Below, one piece after another: positions 8,601 to 17,477 of a DNA stretch of 64,000 nucleotides. Positions within the stretch are counted from its first letter, which is position 1; every line of letters starts with the position of its first letter. The notes below the pieces were generated by a model. The model was not told the origin of the DNA and did not search any database. It saw only the letters and a list, made by a program, of their open reading frames with translations. The translations under genes were made by a program, and so were the position numbers. Origin of the DNA: Actinomyces ruminicola (GTDB taxonomy: Bacteria > Actinomycetota > Actinomycetes > Actinomycetales > Actinomycetaceae); the NCBI RefSeq assembly GCF_900103885.1, contig NZ_FNIM01000001.1:62001-126000 (forward strand), given 5' to 3'.

Positions 8601-8636
8601 GGCGGCCGCGGCGCCACTAATCGCGGTCCGGCCGCC
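8601..8636 (-). terminator. Possible hairpin directly after pgeF
   Basis: GGCGGCCG (8601-8608) pairs perfectly with CGGCCGCC (8629-8636) around a 20-base loop, starting at the base after the pgeF stop. No U-tract follows, so it could equally be an RNA processing or stabilising hairpin inside the operon. Confidence 0.4.
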
Positions 8637-9491
8637 CTATCGGCGCGGCGCCGGCACCACGACGCCGGCCTGCCTCCCGGTGACGCCGTCACGACGATAC
8701 GAGTACAGGCCGTCATCCTCGTAGGTGCACCGCTGAACGTCGGTGACGTGCCGCACCCCGGCACGCCTCAACTGAGCGGTCACGCCGGCGGCCAGGTCGA
8801 TGCCGGGAGTGCCCCAGCGGGTGGTGACCGCGCAGACCGGCTCAATCGCAGCTGCGTCGTCGTGCAGCTGTTCGGGGACCTCATAGCAGGCGCCGCAGAT
8901 CGCAGGACCAATCGCGGCGCAAACACCGGCAGGATCCACCCCGGCGACGCGCAGAGCATCCAAGACCGCCGGAACAATGCCTGCCAGCAGGCCCCGACGG
9001 CCGACATGGACAGCGGCCACGACCGCACCATCGGCGCCGGCCAGCAGCAGCGGCACGCAGTCGGCGACGAGCACGGCAGCGGCCGCCGGCCCCGGCCGCG
9101 CGGAGGCTCGCGGTCGGGAGTCGGCATGGCCCGGATCCGCGGCGCGGGTGTCGAGGAGCAGGGCGTCGGCGGTCGGCGCCGCGTCGGCCCGTGCGGCGGC
9201 AACGCTGGTGGAGTGGACCTGGTTCATCCAGGCGATGCCGGCCCGGCTGAGGTCGTCTCCGCCCGCAGCCGCGGCTGGGCCCGAGCCGACGCCGAGTGCA
9301 CGCGCGAGCCGATTCCGGTGGCCGACGACTCGTGCGGCGTCGTCGCCGACGTGGAGGGCGAGGTTGAAGCCCGCATATGGGCCGCCCTCCGCGGCGGGCG
9401 CGTCCGGCGCCGTGCGGGTGGTGAAGTACCCGGCGGCACCGGCGCCCAGGTCGACCGTGATCAGCCCGCGCGTGCGCGCGTCGTCCAGCAC
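8637..9491 (-). CDS. pgeF: Peptidoglycan editing factor PgeF (laccase-domain, YfiH family)
   Basis: A 284-residue polyphenol-oxidase-fold protein. The putative metal site of the YfiH/YlmD family is present: His93 (NQVHSTS), Cys145 (ADCVPLL) and His162 (AVHVGRRG), plus GPAICGACYEV near residue 195. Family knowledge: YfiH proteins remove misincorporated L-Ser from peptidoglycan precursors and have purine nucleoside activity in vitro. The GTG start at 9491 lies 3 bases after the ftsZ stop. Many Gram-positive clusters have yggS between pgeF and sepF; here there is only a 149-base gap. Confidence 0.92.
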   Translation of the reverse strand: MLDDARTRGLITVDLGAGAAGYFTTRTAPDAPAAEGGPYAGFNLALHVGDDAARVVGHRNRLARALGVGSGPAAAAGGDDLSRAGIAWMNQVHSTSVAAARADAAPTADALLLDTRAADPGHADSRPRASARPGPAAAAVLVADCVPLLLAGADGAVVAAVHVGRRGLLAGIVPAVLDALRVAGVDPAGVCAAIGPAICGACYEVPEQLHDDAAAIEPVCAVTTRWGTPGIDLAAGVTAQLRRAGVRHVTDVQRCTYEDDGLYSYRRDGVTGRQAGVVVPAPRR

Positions 9492-9494
9492 CGG

Positions 9495-10724
9495 TCAGCG
9501 CAGGAAGTCGGGCAGGTCGATGTCGTCCTTCTCGGCGTCGACGCCGATGATCCGGGGGACGGCCAGTTCCGGCTCGGCCTCGGGCAGCGAGTCGTCTACG
9601 TAGGTCGGCACCTCGGACGTGGCGGGCTCCGAGACCGTCGGCACCGGCCGCGTAATCGGGTTCTCGGCGGCGTGAGCGCCGCGCGCCGGGGTGGCGGGGC
9701 TCGCGGTGCGGGCCGGGGCAGTTGCGGCAGCACGCGACAGGCTCACGTTGCCCGCCTCGACACCGGCGTCGGCGGGGGTCTCCTCGTCGAAGCCGGCGGC
9801 GATCACGGTGACGCGCACCTCGTCGCCGAGGGCGCCGTCAACCACGTTGCCGAAGATGATGTTCGCCTCGGGGTGAACGGCCTCGCGGACGAGGTTGGCG
9901 GCCTCGGAGATCTCGAACAGCCCCAGGTCGCTTCCGCCCTGGAAGAAGAGCAGCACCCCGTGAGCGCCGTCGATGGAGGACTCCAGCAGCGGGGAGGCGA
10001 TCGCCTGCTCGGTGGCGGTCAGGGCGCGGTCCTCCCCGGTGGCGGAGCCGATGCCCATCAGGGCGCTGCCGGCGTCCTGCATGACGGACTTGACGTCGTT
10101 GAAGTCCACGTTGATCAAGCCGGGCGTGGTGATCAGCTCGGTGATGCCCTGAACACCCTGCAGCAGCACCTGATCGGCCTGCTTGAAGGCGTCGACGACG
10201 CTGATGTTGCGGTCGGCGATCTGCAGCAGCCGGTCGTTGGGGATGACGATGAGGGTGTCGACCTCGGCGCGCAGGTTGGTAACGCCGTCCTCCGCCTGGG
10301 TGGCCCGGCGCCGTCCCTCGAAGGCGAAGGGCCGCGTGACCACACCGATGGTGAGGGCGCCCAGGGAGCGGGCCACCTTGGCGACGATGGGAGCGGCGCC
10401 GGTGCCGGTGCCGCCGCCCTCGCCGGCGGTCACGAAGACCATGTCGGCCCCCTCGAGGGCCTCCTGGATGTCGTCCTGGTGGTCCTCGGCGGCCTTGCGG
10501 CCGATGCTCGGGTCCGCGCCGGCACCGAGACCACGGGTCAGGTTGCGACCGACGTCCAGCTTGGTATCGGCGTCGGACATGAGCAGCGCCTGCGCGTCGG
10601 TGTTGACGGCGATGAACTCGACGCCGCGCAGACCGGCCTCGATCATGCGGTTGACGGCGTTGACGCCGCCGCCGCCAACGCCCACCACCTTGATGACTGC
10701 TTGATAGTGCTGCGATTCCGCCAC
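9495..10724 (-). CDS. ftsZ: Cell division GTPase FtsZ
   Basis: The tubulin homologue that forms the division ring, about 409 residues. The nucleotide-binding motifs are clear: [11 protein letters not shown] at the N-terminus and [10 protein letters not shown] near residue 106. The T7 loop NVDFNDVK supplies catalytic Asp residues. The variable linker is Ala/Pro-rich and ends in the conserved tail [10 protein letters not shown], the docking peptide for SepF and FtsW. The start is GTG at 10724, giving [14 protein letters not shown] with GGAGGCAGACA upstream. An open frame continues 15 codons further but lacks a better signal. The 146 bases before it could carry a dedicated promoter. Confidence 0.98.
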   Translation of the reverse strand: MAESQHYQAVIKVVGVGGGGVNAVNRMIEAGLRGVEFIAVNTDAQALLMSDADTKLDVGRNLTRGLGAGADPSIGRKAAEDHQDDIQEALEGADMVFVTAGEGGGTGTGAAPIVAKVARSLGALTIGVVTRPFAFEGRRRATQAEDGVTNLRAEVDTLIVIPNDRLLQIADRNISVVDAFKQADQVLLQGVQGITELITTPGLINVDFNDVKSVMQDAGSALMGIGSATGEDRALTATEQAIASPLLESSIDGAHGVLLFFQGGSDLGLFEISEAANLVREAVHPEANIIFGNVVDGALGDEVRVTVIAAGFDEETPADAGVEAGNVSLSRAAATAPARTASPATPARGAHAAENPITRPVPTVSEPATSEVPTYVDDSLPEAEPELAVPRIIGVDAEKDDIDLPDFLR

Positions 10725-10870
10725 TGTCTGCCTCCGCGTGTAGTGCCGAGCCCCGGGGACTCCCCTCAACCTTCAACCTGAAGTCGAGGTCTATACTTAT
10801 GTCATTCTTCCAATGACGTGCCCAACGCTATGGGGCTCCCAGCCGCCTCCGGGGGATTTGGTTCGGCGTG
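10725..10870 (-). promoter_or_regulatory. Probable ftsZ promoter region with a dyad
   Basis: The ftsQ-ftsZ gap holds GTCATT-CTTCC-AATGAC (10801-10817), a perfect 6-bp dyad. On the minus strand it is followed by CATAAGTATAG, which could supply a -10 element, with TTGGGC upstream as a possible -35. An ftsZ-proximal promoter is common in Actinobacteria. The assignment here is by eye. Confidence 0.4.
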
Positions 10871-11791
10871 TCAGGAGGTGGTCGGGCTGTGCGGACTGGA
10901 CACGTCGTAGGTCTGTGCCTCCTGCCCGAGCAGCACCGCCAGCACCTGTGCCTTGAGGGCGTTTTCGGTGTTGTCTCCCCACACCACCTTGGCACCGCTG
11001 GTGAGGGTGAGGGTCACCTGTCCGGTGTCGGAAACCTTCCCCTCGGCCACCTGGGCGCGCACGTCGGCGTTGAGGCTGCCGATGGCCTCGGTCACTGCCG
11101 CCACCTGGGACTCAGACAGGTCCCGCCCGGGCTCCGCCGCGATTACGGCCAGGCCATCTGGCGCCCGCGTCGGCGTCTCGAGCACCACCGCCTCGCCGTC
11201 GAGCACCTCGTAGCCGTCATCGGTCTGCCGGACGGCTACCGGCACGCGCAGGTTGAGCCGCACCGACAGGCCATGCGGCCAGGAGCGCGTCACCGTCGCT
11301 GACTTCACCCGGACCAGCGAGTCGGCGACCTCCTCGCCCAGGGCGGTGACGTCCAGGCGCAGCAGGGACTGGCCGGTGTGAGCCGATAGCGCCTCCTGCA
11401 CCGCGCCGGCATCCACGGTGGCATCCGCTCCCGTAACCGTGATCTCCGCCGGGCGCAGCGCCAGCAGGGGCGAGAACAGGGCCGCCCACACCAGCAGGGC
11501 GGCGACCGTCAGGGCACCCGCTGCCCGCAGCAGCCTGCCGTGGCGCAGGCGACGGTGCGCACGGCGGCGCTCCTCGAGCCGATCGGCCAGCCCGGTGGAC
11601 ACCACCCGGTCGCGGTTCTCCCCCCGTGTGGCAAGCACTCGCGCCGTCCCGCCGTAACCGGCCGGGGTCAGCTCGTCGCCGACGCGTTCGGGGACCGAGT
11701 CGGCGGCAGCAGCGGGGACGGGATCGGCCTGCGGGACCTCGGCGGAGTCTGCGGCGCCGCGCGGGCGGGGCCGGCTCGGCTTGCGCATCAT
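10871..11791 (-). CDS. ftsQ: Cell division protein FtsQ
   Basis: A 306-residue bitopic membrane protein linking FtsL/FtsB-type proteins to the divisome. A long Pro/Arg-rich cytoplasmic N-tail (about 105 residues) precedes a single transmembrane segment (AAGALTVAALLVWAALF). The POTRA domain comes directly after (LRPAEITVTGADATVDAGAV), and the LRVPVAVRQTDDGYEVLDGEAVV block is the FtsQ beta domain. Its start overlaps the murC stop by 4 bases (ATGA), so translation is likely coupled. Confidence 0.93.
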   Translation of the reverse strand: MMRKPSRPRPRGAADSAEVPQADPVPAAAADSVPERVGDELTPAGYGGTARVLATRGENRDRVVSTGLADRLEERRRAHRRLRHGRLLRAAGALTVAALLVWAALFSPLLALRPAEITVTGADATVDAGAVQEALSAHTGQSLLRLDVTALGEEVADSLVRVKSATVTRSWPHGLSVRLNLRVPVAVRQTDDGYEVLDGEAVVLETPTRAPDGLAVIAAEPGRDLSESQVAAVTEAIGSLNADVRAQVAEGKVSDTGQVTLTLTSGAKVVWGDNTENALKAQVLAVLLGQEAQTYDVSSPHSPTTS

Positions 11792-13311
11792 GCCGGGTCT
11801 GTGCCTTCGGCGAGAGCGCTCAGGATCACCTGTCCCAGGCGGGTGACATCGCCGGCACCGATGGTCAGGATCAGGTCGCCGGGGCGGGCCAGCTCTGCCG
11901 CGGCGCGCGCCGCGGCCTCGGCGTCGGCGATGTAGCTGCCGTTGCCCGGGAGGCGATCAACCACGCACCGGCCAGTGACCTCGGGGAAGTCTGCCTGAAC
12001 CTCGCGAGCGGGGTAGATCGCGGTGACGATCGTGTAGTCGGCGCCCGCCAAGGCGGCGCCGAAACGGTCGGCGAAGTTGCGGGTGCGGGAGAACAGATGG
12101 GGCTGGAACAGGGCGATGACCCGCCCGCCACGAGCCTCGGCAACCTCCCGGGCGGCCGTCAGCAATGCCTCGATCTCGGTGGGGTGGTGGGCGTAGTCGT
12201 CAATGACGCGCACGCCGGCCGCCTCACCGCGCTCCTCGAACCGGCGGCCGGTGCCGTCAAAGCCACCCAGGGCTTGGGCCATGGTGATCGGGGCGACGCC
12301 GAGCTCCCGTCCGGCCTCCCAGGCGGCCGCGGCGTCGAGAGCCACATGGTCGCCCGGCATGCTCAGTTCCAACGGCACCGGTCCCAGGTCGGGCTGCGCG
12401 CAGGTTGCTGGGGAACCGGCGCCTCCCCAGCGGCTGAGTGCTGCGCGCGTCCCGGTGGCGCTGCGAGAAGTGATCTCGACCCGCACGTGGGCGGCACCGG
12501 GAACCGGCCCGCCGGGGATCGCAGCGGGAGCCGTGGTGCCGTAGGTGGTCACCCGGGCACCGCCCGCTGCCGCCTGGCGGGCCAGTCGCAGGGCTCCGGG
12601 GTCGTCGGCGCAGGCAATGAGCAGGCCGCCGGGCACCAGACGCTCGGCGAAGGCGACGAAGGCGGCAGCGAATGCCTCCGGGGTGCCGTAGTTGTCGAGG
12701 TGGTCGGGCTCGATGTTGGTGACGATCTCAATACTGGGCGCGTAGTTGAGGAAGGAGCGGTCCGACTCGTCTGCCTCGGCGACGAAGGCGCGGCCTGCAC
12801 CCAGGTGGGCACCGGTGTGCAGGGCGCGGACCACTCCCCCGATGGCGAAGGAGGGGTCCTGACCGGCGGCGGTCAGCGCCTGGGCGAGCATGCCGGACGT
12901 AGTGGTCTTGCCGTGGGCGCCGGCGACGGCAACGAAGTCGCGGCCGCGTGCGGCCAGGGCGAGGGCCTGCGAACGGTGGATCACGGCCTGTCCGCGGTCC
13001 TGTGCCTGGCGCAGCTCGGGGTTGGAGCCCTTGATGGCAGTGGAGACCACCACGGTGGCGTGCTCCGGGACGTTGGCGGCAGCATGGCCGAGGAACACCT
13101 GCAGGCCCCGTTCACGCAGCTGCTCGAAGGCTTCGCCGCCGTTGGCGTCCGAACCGGTGACCTCGGCGCCGCGCTCGGTCAGGATCTGGGCGACGACACT
13201 CATGCCGGCGCCACCGACACCGATCAGGTGGAAGGCGTGGCCGGTCAGGTCTCGCGCCGCGGGCGTGCTTTCCCGCACCGGGCTGTGGTCGGAGGCGTGT
13301 TCCACGGTCAC
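11788..13311 (-). CDS. murC: UDP-N-acetylmuramate-L-alanine ligase
   Basis: A 507-residue cytoplasmic ATP-dependent ligase that adds L-Ala to UDP-MurNAc, the first stem-peptide step. The Rossmann N-domain begins HLIGVGGAGMSVVAQIL near residue 29. The P-loop is GAHGKTTTSGML near residue 133, NIEPDHLDNYG follows, and the C-terminal domain has DDYAHHPTEI. Two insertions rich in Ala/Gly (about 260-310) are slightly longer than average. It overlaps murG upstream and ftsQ downstream by 4 bases each. Confidence 0.97.
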   Translation of the reverse strand: MTVEHASDHSPVRESTPAARDLTGHAFHLIGVGGAGMSVVAQILTERGAEVTGSDANGGEAFEQLRERGLQVFLGHAAANVPEHATVVVSTAIKGSNPELRQAQDRGQAVIHRSQALALAARGRDFVAVAGAHGKTTTSGMLAQALTAAGQDPSFAIGGVVRALHTGAHLGAGRAFVAEADESDRSFLNYAPSIEIVTNIEPDHLDNYGTPEAFAAAFVAFAERLVPGGLLIACADDPGALRLARQAAAGGARVTTYGTTAPAAIPGGPVPGAAHVRVEITSRSATGTRAALSRWGGAGSPATCAQPDLGPVPLELSMPGDHVALDAAAAWEAGRELGVAPITMAQALGGFDGTGRRFEERGEAAGVRVIDDYAHHPTEIEALLTAAREVAEARGGRVIALFQPHLFSRTRNFADRFGAALAGADYTIVTAIYPAREVQADFPEVTGRCVVDRLPGNGSYIADAEAAARAAAELARPGDLILTIGAGDVTRLGQVILSALAEGTDPA

Positions 13312-14561
13312 TGGCTCTGCTCCTGGCTGTCGGGGTCATCTCCATGGGCGGCGGTGTCGCCGCGGTGTGCACCGGCGACGTCACGGATCAGCGCCGCCAG
13401 TCGCTGCGCCCCGTCACGCACCCCGGTCGAAGCGGCTGCCGCCGCCGCGGCGGCACGGCGGGAGGAGTCCGTGAGCAAAGCGGTGAAGTCCAGGACGGCG
13501 TCAACGTCCAGTTCGGCGTCGCCCACGAGCCGCCCGCCGCCGGCCGCGACGCAGTCGGCGGCATTGAGCCGCTGCTCCCCGTTGCCGATGGGCAGGGGGA
13601 CGTACAGGGCGGGCAGGCCCAGGGCGGTGAGCTCGGCGACAGTGCCCGCGCCGGAGCGGCAGATGACGCCGTCGGCACAGGCGTAGGCCTGCTCCATCGC
13701 CGTCAGGTAGTCCAGGACGTGGTAGCGCTCAAGCAGCCCGGGGGCGCCCTCTGCCGCCTGCTCCAGAGCGGTGCGCACCGGCGCGTCCTTGCCACGTCCG
13801 GTCAGGTGCAGCACCTGCAGCTCGGCAGGCAGACTGCCGGCGCAATCGCACATGACTTCATTTAGGTGCTGTGCTCCCAGCGAGCCTCCGGTCACCAGCA
13901 GGGTGGGGGCCTCGGGGTCCAGGCCCAGGGCCGCGGCCCCCTCCCGACGGGCGGCGTCGGCGTCGGCCTGCAGGCGGGAGACCAGGCCGCCGATCGCGGG
14001 GCGCAGCGGCAGCCCGGTGACCTCCGTGCGGCCGTGGGCGGCCGCGAGCGGCGTGGAGGCGAAGGTGAGGGCGACGACCGCGGCCCAACGGGCGCCCAGG
14101 CGGTTGGCCAGCCCGGGCCGGGCGTTCTGCTCGTGGATGACCACGGGCACGCCGGCGCTGCGGGCGGCCAGATAGGCGGGGGTGGATACGAACCCGCCGA
14201 AACCGACCACGACGTCCGCCCCGATCTGTTCAATGGCCTGCCCGGCGGCCGTTACGGCGCCGCGCAGACGGCGCGGCAGCAGCAGCAGGTCGCCGGTGGG
14301 ACGGCGGGGCATGGGTACGCGGGGCACGTGGGCCAACGGGTAGCCGGCCTCGGGCACGAGTCGCTCCTCCAGCCCCTCCCTGGTGCCCAGGACCAGGATG
14401 CGGGTGTCGGGATCGCCGCCGGAAGCCGCATCGCGCAGGGCGGCGGCCGTGGCCAGGAGGGGGTTGACGTGGCCGGCGGTGCCGCCGCCGGCGAGCAGCA
14501 CCCGCAGCGGTCGGCCCGCGTGGCCGTCCGCAGTGGAATCCTGGGTGGGGGTGTCAGACAC
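13308..14561 (-). CDS. murG: UDP-GlcNAc:lipid I N-acetylglucosaminyltransferase
   Basis: A peripheral-membrane GT28 glycosyltransferase that turns lipid I into lipid II, 417 residues. The N-terminal glycine loop GGGTAGHVNPLLA is at about residues 23-35. The acceptor/membrane region carries GFGGFVSTPAYLAAR and HEQNARPGLANR, and the second loop is GGSLGAQHLNEVM. The UDP-GlcNAc site CRSGAGTVAELTALGLPALYVPLP is in the C-domain. The start is GTG at 14561 with AGGAGGAAAC before it. The upstream open frame is not used because it overlaps ftsW heavily. It overlaps the ftsW 3' end by 8 bases and murC by 4. Confidence 0.97.
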   Translation of the reverse strand: MSDTPTQDSTADGHAGRPLRVLLAGGGTAGHVNPLLATAAALRDAASGGDPDTRILVLGTREGLEERLVPEAGYPLAHVPRVPMPRRPTGDLLLLPRRLRGAVTAAGQAIEQIGADVVVGFGGFVSTPAYLAARSAGVPVVIHEQNARPGLANRLGARWAAVVALTFASTPLAAAHGRTEVTGLPLRPAIGGLVSRLQADADAARREGAAALGLDPEAPTLLVTGGSLGAQHLNEVMCDCAGSLPAELQVLHLTGRGKDAPVRTALEQAAEGAPGLLERYHVLDYLTAMEQAYACADGVICRSGAGTVAELTALGLPALYVPLPIGNGEQRLNAADCVAAGGGRLVGDAELDVDAVLDFTALLTDSSRRAAAAAAAASTGVRDGAQRLAALIRDVAGAHRGDTAAHGDDPDSQEQSQ

Positions 14562-15846
14562 GTTTCCTCCTGCGCGGTGAGATGACTGCCAGCGTACGGC
14601 GTACGGCGCCGGTGCGGGAGCGCAGCGCCTCGGACGCGCCGGGCTCGTTGCGGGCGAAGGCGAGCAGCACCCCGATGGCGAGCAGCACCGACACCAGGGC
14701 GGAGCCTCCCGCACTGATCAGCGGCAGCGGCACGCCCAACACGGGCAACAGCCCGACCACCACGCTCATGTTGATCAGGGCCTGCCCGACGATCCAGGTC
14801 ATGATGCCACCGGTGGCCACGGCGACGTACAGGGACTCGCTGCGACGGATGATGCGCAGGCAGCACCAGCCGACCACGGCGAACAGAACGATCACGCACA
14901 AGGCGCCCACCAGCCCGAACTCCTCGCCGAGCACGGCGAAGATGTAGTCGGAGTCGGCTTGGGTGAGGTAACCCCACTTCTGCCGTGACGAACCGGGCCC
15001 AACCCCCCACCAGCCGCCGGTGCCCAGGGCGTAGCGCCCATGCAGGGGCTGATAGCCGACGTCGAGGGGGTCGTAGCGATCCGGGTGCAGCCAGGCGAGG
15101 ATCCGGCCACGGCGGTTGGCGGACAGCATGGAGGCGCCCGCGAAGCCGACCAGCCCCACGATTCCCAGGGTGGCGAACCAGCGCCAGCCGAGACCCCCCA
15201 GCCAAAGCGCCCCGGATACCAGCGCAGTGAGCACCAGTACGGTGCCGAGGTCGCCGCCCGCCATGACCATGCCGATGCCGACGCCTGCCGGCAGCAGGAT
15301 CCAACCGGCGAAGCGGGCGAGCTCACGCCCGGTGCCCACGCCGCCGAGGAAGGCGTCCCGGCGGGTGGAGACCATGACGCCCAGGTACAGGCACAGCCCC
15401 AGCTTGATGAACTCTGAGGGCTGGGCGGTGCCCAGGCCGGCGGGCAGCTGAATCCAGTTCCGGTTGCCGTACACGTCAATGCCGATACCGGGGACGAAGA
15501 CCAGCAGCTGCAGGGCGAAGGCCAGCAGCAGCGCCGGCCACGCCAGCCGCTTGAGCGCCCGCAGTGGCAGCCGCGACAGCACGACCATCCCCACCAGCCC
15601 CACGGCGGCGAATACCAGGTACTTGGAGAAGGCGGTGAAGGCGTTGCCGCCCTGCGCGGCAGTGGTCACCGACTGCACCGAGAAGACCATGATCAGCCCG
15701 AAGGCGAGCAGAGCCAGCGTTGCGATCAGCAGCGCGTAATAGCTCAGGGTGCTGCTCTCACCCTTGACCGGGCCATCCGCCCCCCGCAGGCGCCTCCACC
15801 AAGCTGGTCCCTGGCGTCGGTCGACGTTCCCCCGTGCCTCCCCCAT
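14554..15846 (-). CDS. ftsW: FtsW, SEDS-family septal peptidoglycan polymerase
   Basis: A 430-residue multi-pass membrane protein (about ten helices) that polymerises lipid II at the septum with FtsI. Characteristic SEDS segments are visible: GNRNWIQLPAGLGTAQPSEF, GGDLGTVLVL, and the extracellular loop with YQPLHGRYALGTGGWWGVGPG. Near the C-terminus is LPVLGVPLPLISAGGSALVS. The start is ATG at 15846 (MGEARGNVD), one base after the murD stop, with GAGGACGGG upstream. The open frame extends 61 codons into murD but that part is not membrane-like. Confidence 0.96.
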   Translation of the reverse strand: MGEARGNVDRRQGPAWWRRLRGADGPVKGESSTLSYYALLIATLALLAFGLIMVFSVQSVTTAAQGGNAFTAFSKYLVFAAVGLVGMVVLSRLPLRALKRLAWPALLLAFALQLLVFVPGIGIDVYGNRNWIQLPAGLGTAQPSEFIKLGLCLYLGVMVSTRRDAFLGGVGTGRELARFAGWILLPAGVGIGMVMAGGDLGTVLVLTALVSGALWLGGLGWRWFATLGIVGLVGFAGASMLSANRRGRILAWLHPDRYDPLDVGYQPLHGRYALGTGGWWGVGPGSSRQKWGYLTQADSDYIFAVLGEEFGLVGALCVIVLFAVVGWCCLRIIRRSESLYVAVATGGIMTWIVGQALINMSVVVGLLPVLGVPLPLISAGGSALVSVLLAIGVLLAFARNEPGASEALRSRTGAVRRTLAVISPRRRKRV

Positions 15847-15847
15847 C

Positions 15848-17380
15848 TCAGCGCCCGTCCTCGTCGGCGTCGGGGGCGGCGGCCGCCTGGGCGACTCTGG
15901 CAGCGGCCCGGGCGAACAGATCACCCCGCTGGGCGTAGGAGTCGAACTGATCCCAGGAAGCGCAGGCGGGAGCGAGCATGACGGTGTCGCCGGGGCGGGC
16001 CAGAGCGGCGGCCGCGGCGACGGCCGCATCGGTCACGGCTTCGGGGGTCCCGTCCGCAATCGCGGTCACGGGCAGTCCCGGGGCCTGGCTGGCCAGCGCC
16101 TCCAACACGATGGTCTGGTCCTTGCCGATGACGACGGCGCCGCGCAGGTGCCCGCGCACGGCGCGCACCAGTTCGTCGAAGGCGGCGCCCTTGGTGTCGC
16201 CGCCCACGATCCACACGCCGGTGCCCGCGCCCAGCGCGGTCAGCGCGGCCTGAGCGGAGTGGGGGTTGGTGGCCTTGGAGTCGTCGATCCAGGTCACTCC
16301 CCCGCCCTGGGCGACGGTGACGATGCGATGGGCGCCCGGGCGGTAGCTGCGCAGTCCGCGGGCGATGGCCGCGGGCTCGGCGGCGACGGCGGGGGTGGCC
16401 AGGGCCAGGGCCGCGGCGGCCAGGGCGTCGGCGACGACGTGGGCGGGCAGCTGCGCGGCGTCGCCTCCCGGGGCCAAGTGCGCCAGATCTGCGAAGGTGG
16501 CCAACTCGATTCCGCTGCTGCGCCGGTCGGCGTGGTAGGCGCGGTCGACGAGCACGTCCTCTACCCGACCGACCTGTCCCAGCGTCGGCGCCGCCGTGGT
16601 GAAGCCGATAGCGCGGCAGCCCTCGACGACGTCGGCCTCCTCGACCATCGTCAGGGTGGCGACATCGGCGACGTTGTAGACGGCGGCGCGTTGGGTGCGG
16701 GCGTAGACGCGGGCCTTGTCGGCCCTGTAAGCGGCCATGCCGCCGTGCCAGTCCAGGTGGTCGGGGGCGAGGTTGAGGCAGGTGGCCGCCAGGGGGCTGA
16801 GGGTGTGCGTGGAGTGCAGTTGGAAGCTGGACAGCTCGACGGCCAGGGCGTCGGCGCGTCCCTCGGCGACGGTGGTGATGGCGGGGGCGCCGATGTTGCC
16901 GACGGCGGGGGCGTTCAGCCCGGCGGCGGCGAGGATCGCCGCGAGCATGCCTACGGTGGTGGTCTTGCCGTCCGTGCCGGTGACCGCCAGCCAGGGCACA
17001 TCCCGGCGAGCGGAGGCGCGCTGGAGGCGCCAGGCCAGCTCGATCTCGCTCCAAGTCTCCAGGCCCTTGGCACGAGCGGCGGCGAGCACCGGCCCGGTGG
17101 CGGGCACTCCGGGCGAGACGATGAGCAGGCGCAAGTCGCTGTCGGTGATGGCGGCCGCCAGCCGCGCGTCGTCTCCGGAGGTGGCGCCGGTCAGGCGGGC
17201 GGCCGTCTCCGCGCCGACTGTGCCCGCCAGGGCGTCGATGGCGCAGCGGCGGGTGTCGAAGACGGACACCCGGGCGCCCAGCGCGATCAGGACGTCGACG
17301 ACGGCCACGCCGGTGCGACCGAGTCCGACCACGCCCACACGCGCCCCGGAAAGTGCCTCAACCGGTGTGCTGCTGCTCAT
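15848..17380 (-). CDS. murD: UDP-MurNAc-L-Ala-D-glutamate ligase
   Basis: A 510-residue Mur ligase adding D-Glu. The N-domain is GARVGVVGLGRTGVAVVDVL, the P-loop is VTGTDGKTTTVGML near residue 134, then LNLAPDHLDWHGGM and the C-domain WIDDSKATNPHSAQAAL. The C-terminus (APACASWDQFDSYAQRGDLF) is the family signature. The start is ATG at 17380. It is separated from mraY by 97 bases, the only real gap in this part of the cluster. Confidence 0.97.
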   Translation of the reverse strand: MSSSTPVEALSGARVGVVGLGRTGVAVVDVLIALGARVSVFDTRRCAIDALAGTVGAETAARLTGATSGDDARLAAAITDSDLRLLIVSPGVPATGPVLAAARAKGLETWSEIELAWRLQRASARRDVPWLAVTGTDGKTTTVGMLAAILAAAGLNAPAVGNIGAPAITTVAEGRADALAVELSSFQLHSTHTLSPLAATCLNLAPDHLDWHGGMAAYRADKARVYARTQRAAVYNVADVATLTMVEEADVVEGCRAIGFTTAAPTLGQVGRVEDVLVDRAYHADRRSSGIELATFADLAHLAPGGDAAQLPAHVVADALAAAALALATPAVAAEPAAIARGLRSYRPGAHRIVTVAQGGGVTWIDDSKATNPHSAQAALTALGAGTGVWIVGGDTKGAAFDELVRAVRGHLRGAVVIGKDQTIVLEALASQAPGLPVTAIADGTPEAVTDAAVAAAAALARPGDTVMLAPACASWDQFDSYAQRGDLFARAAARVAQAAAAPDADEDGR

Positions 17381-17477
17381 CGCTGCCTATGACCTCTGTT
17401 TCGCGATTGACTGGTTGCAGGTGCTGTGGGGCGCCGGCACCGACGGCGTCATGCCCGAGGAGCCTCATCAAGGCGAG

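Noticed and set aside
11626-13686. 686-codon plus-strand frame opposite murC/murG
   Set aside because: A GC-driven antisense shadow with repetitive Gly/Val/Gln content; the minus-strand genes carry all family motifs.
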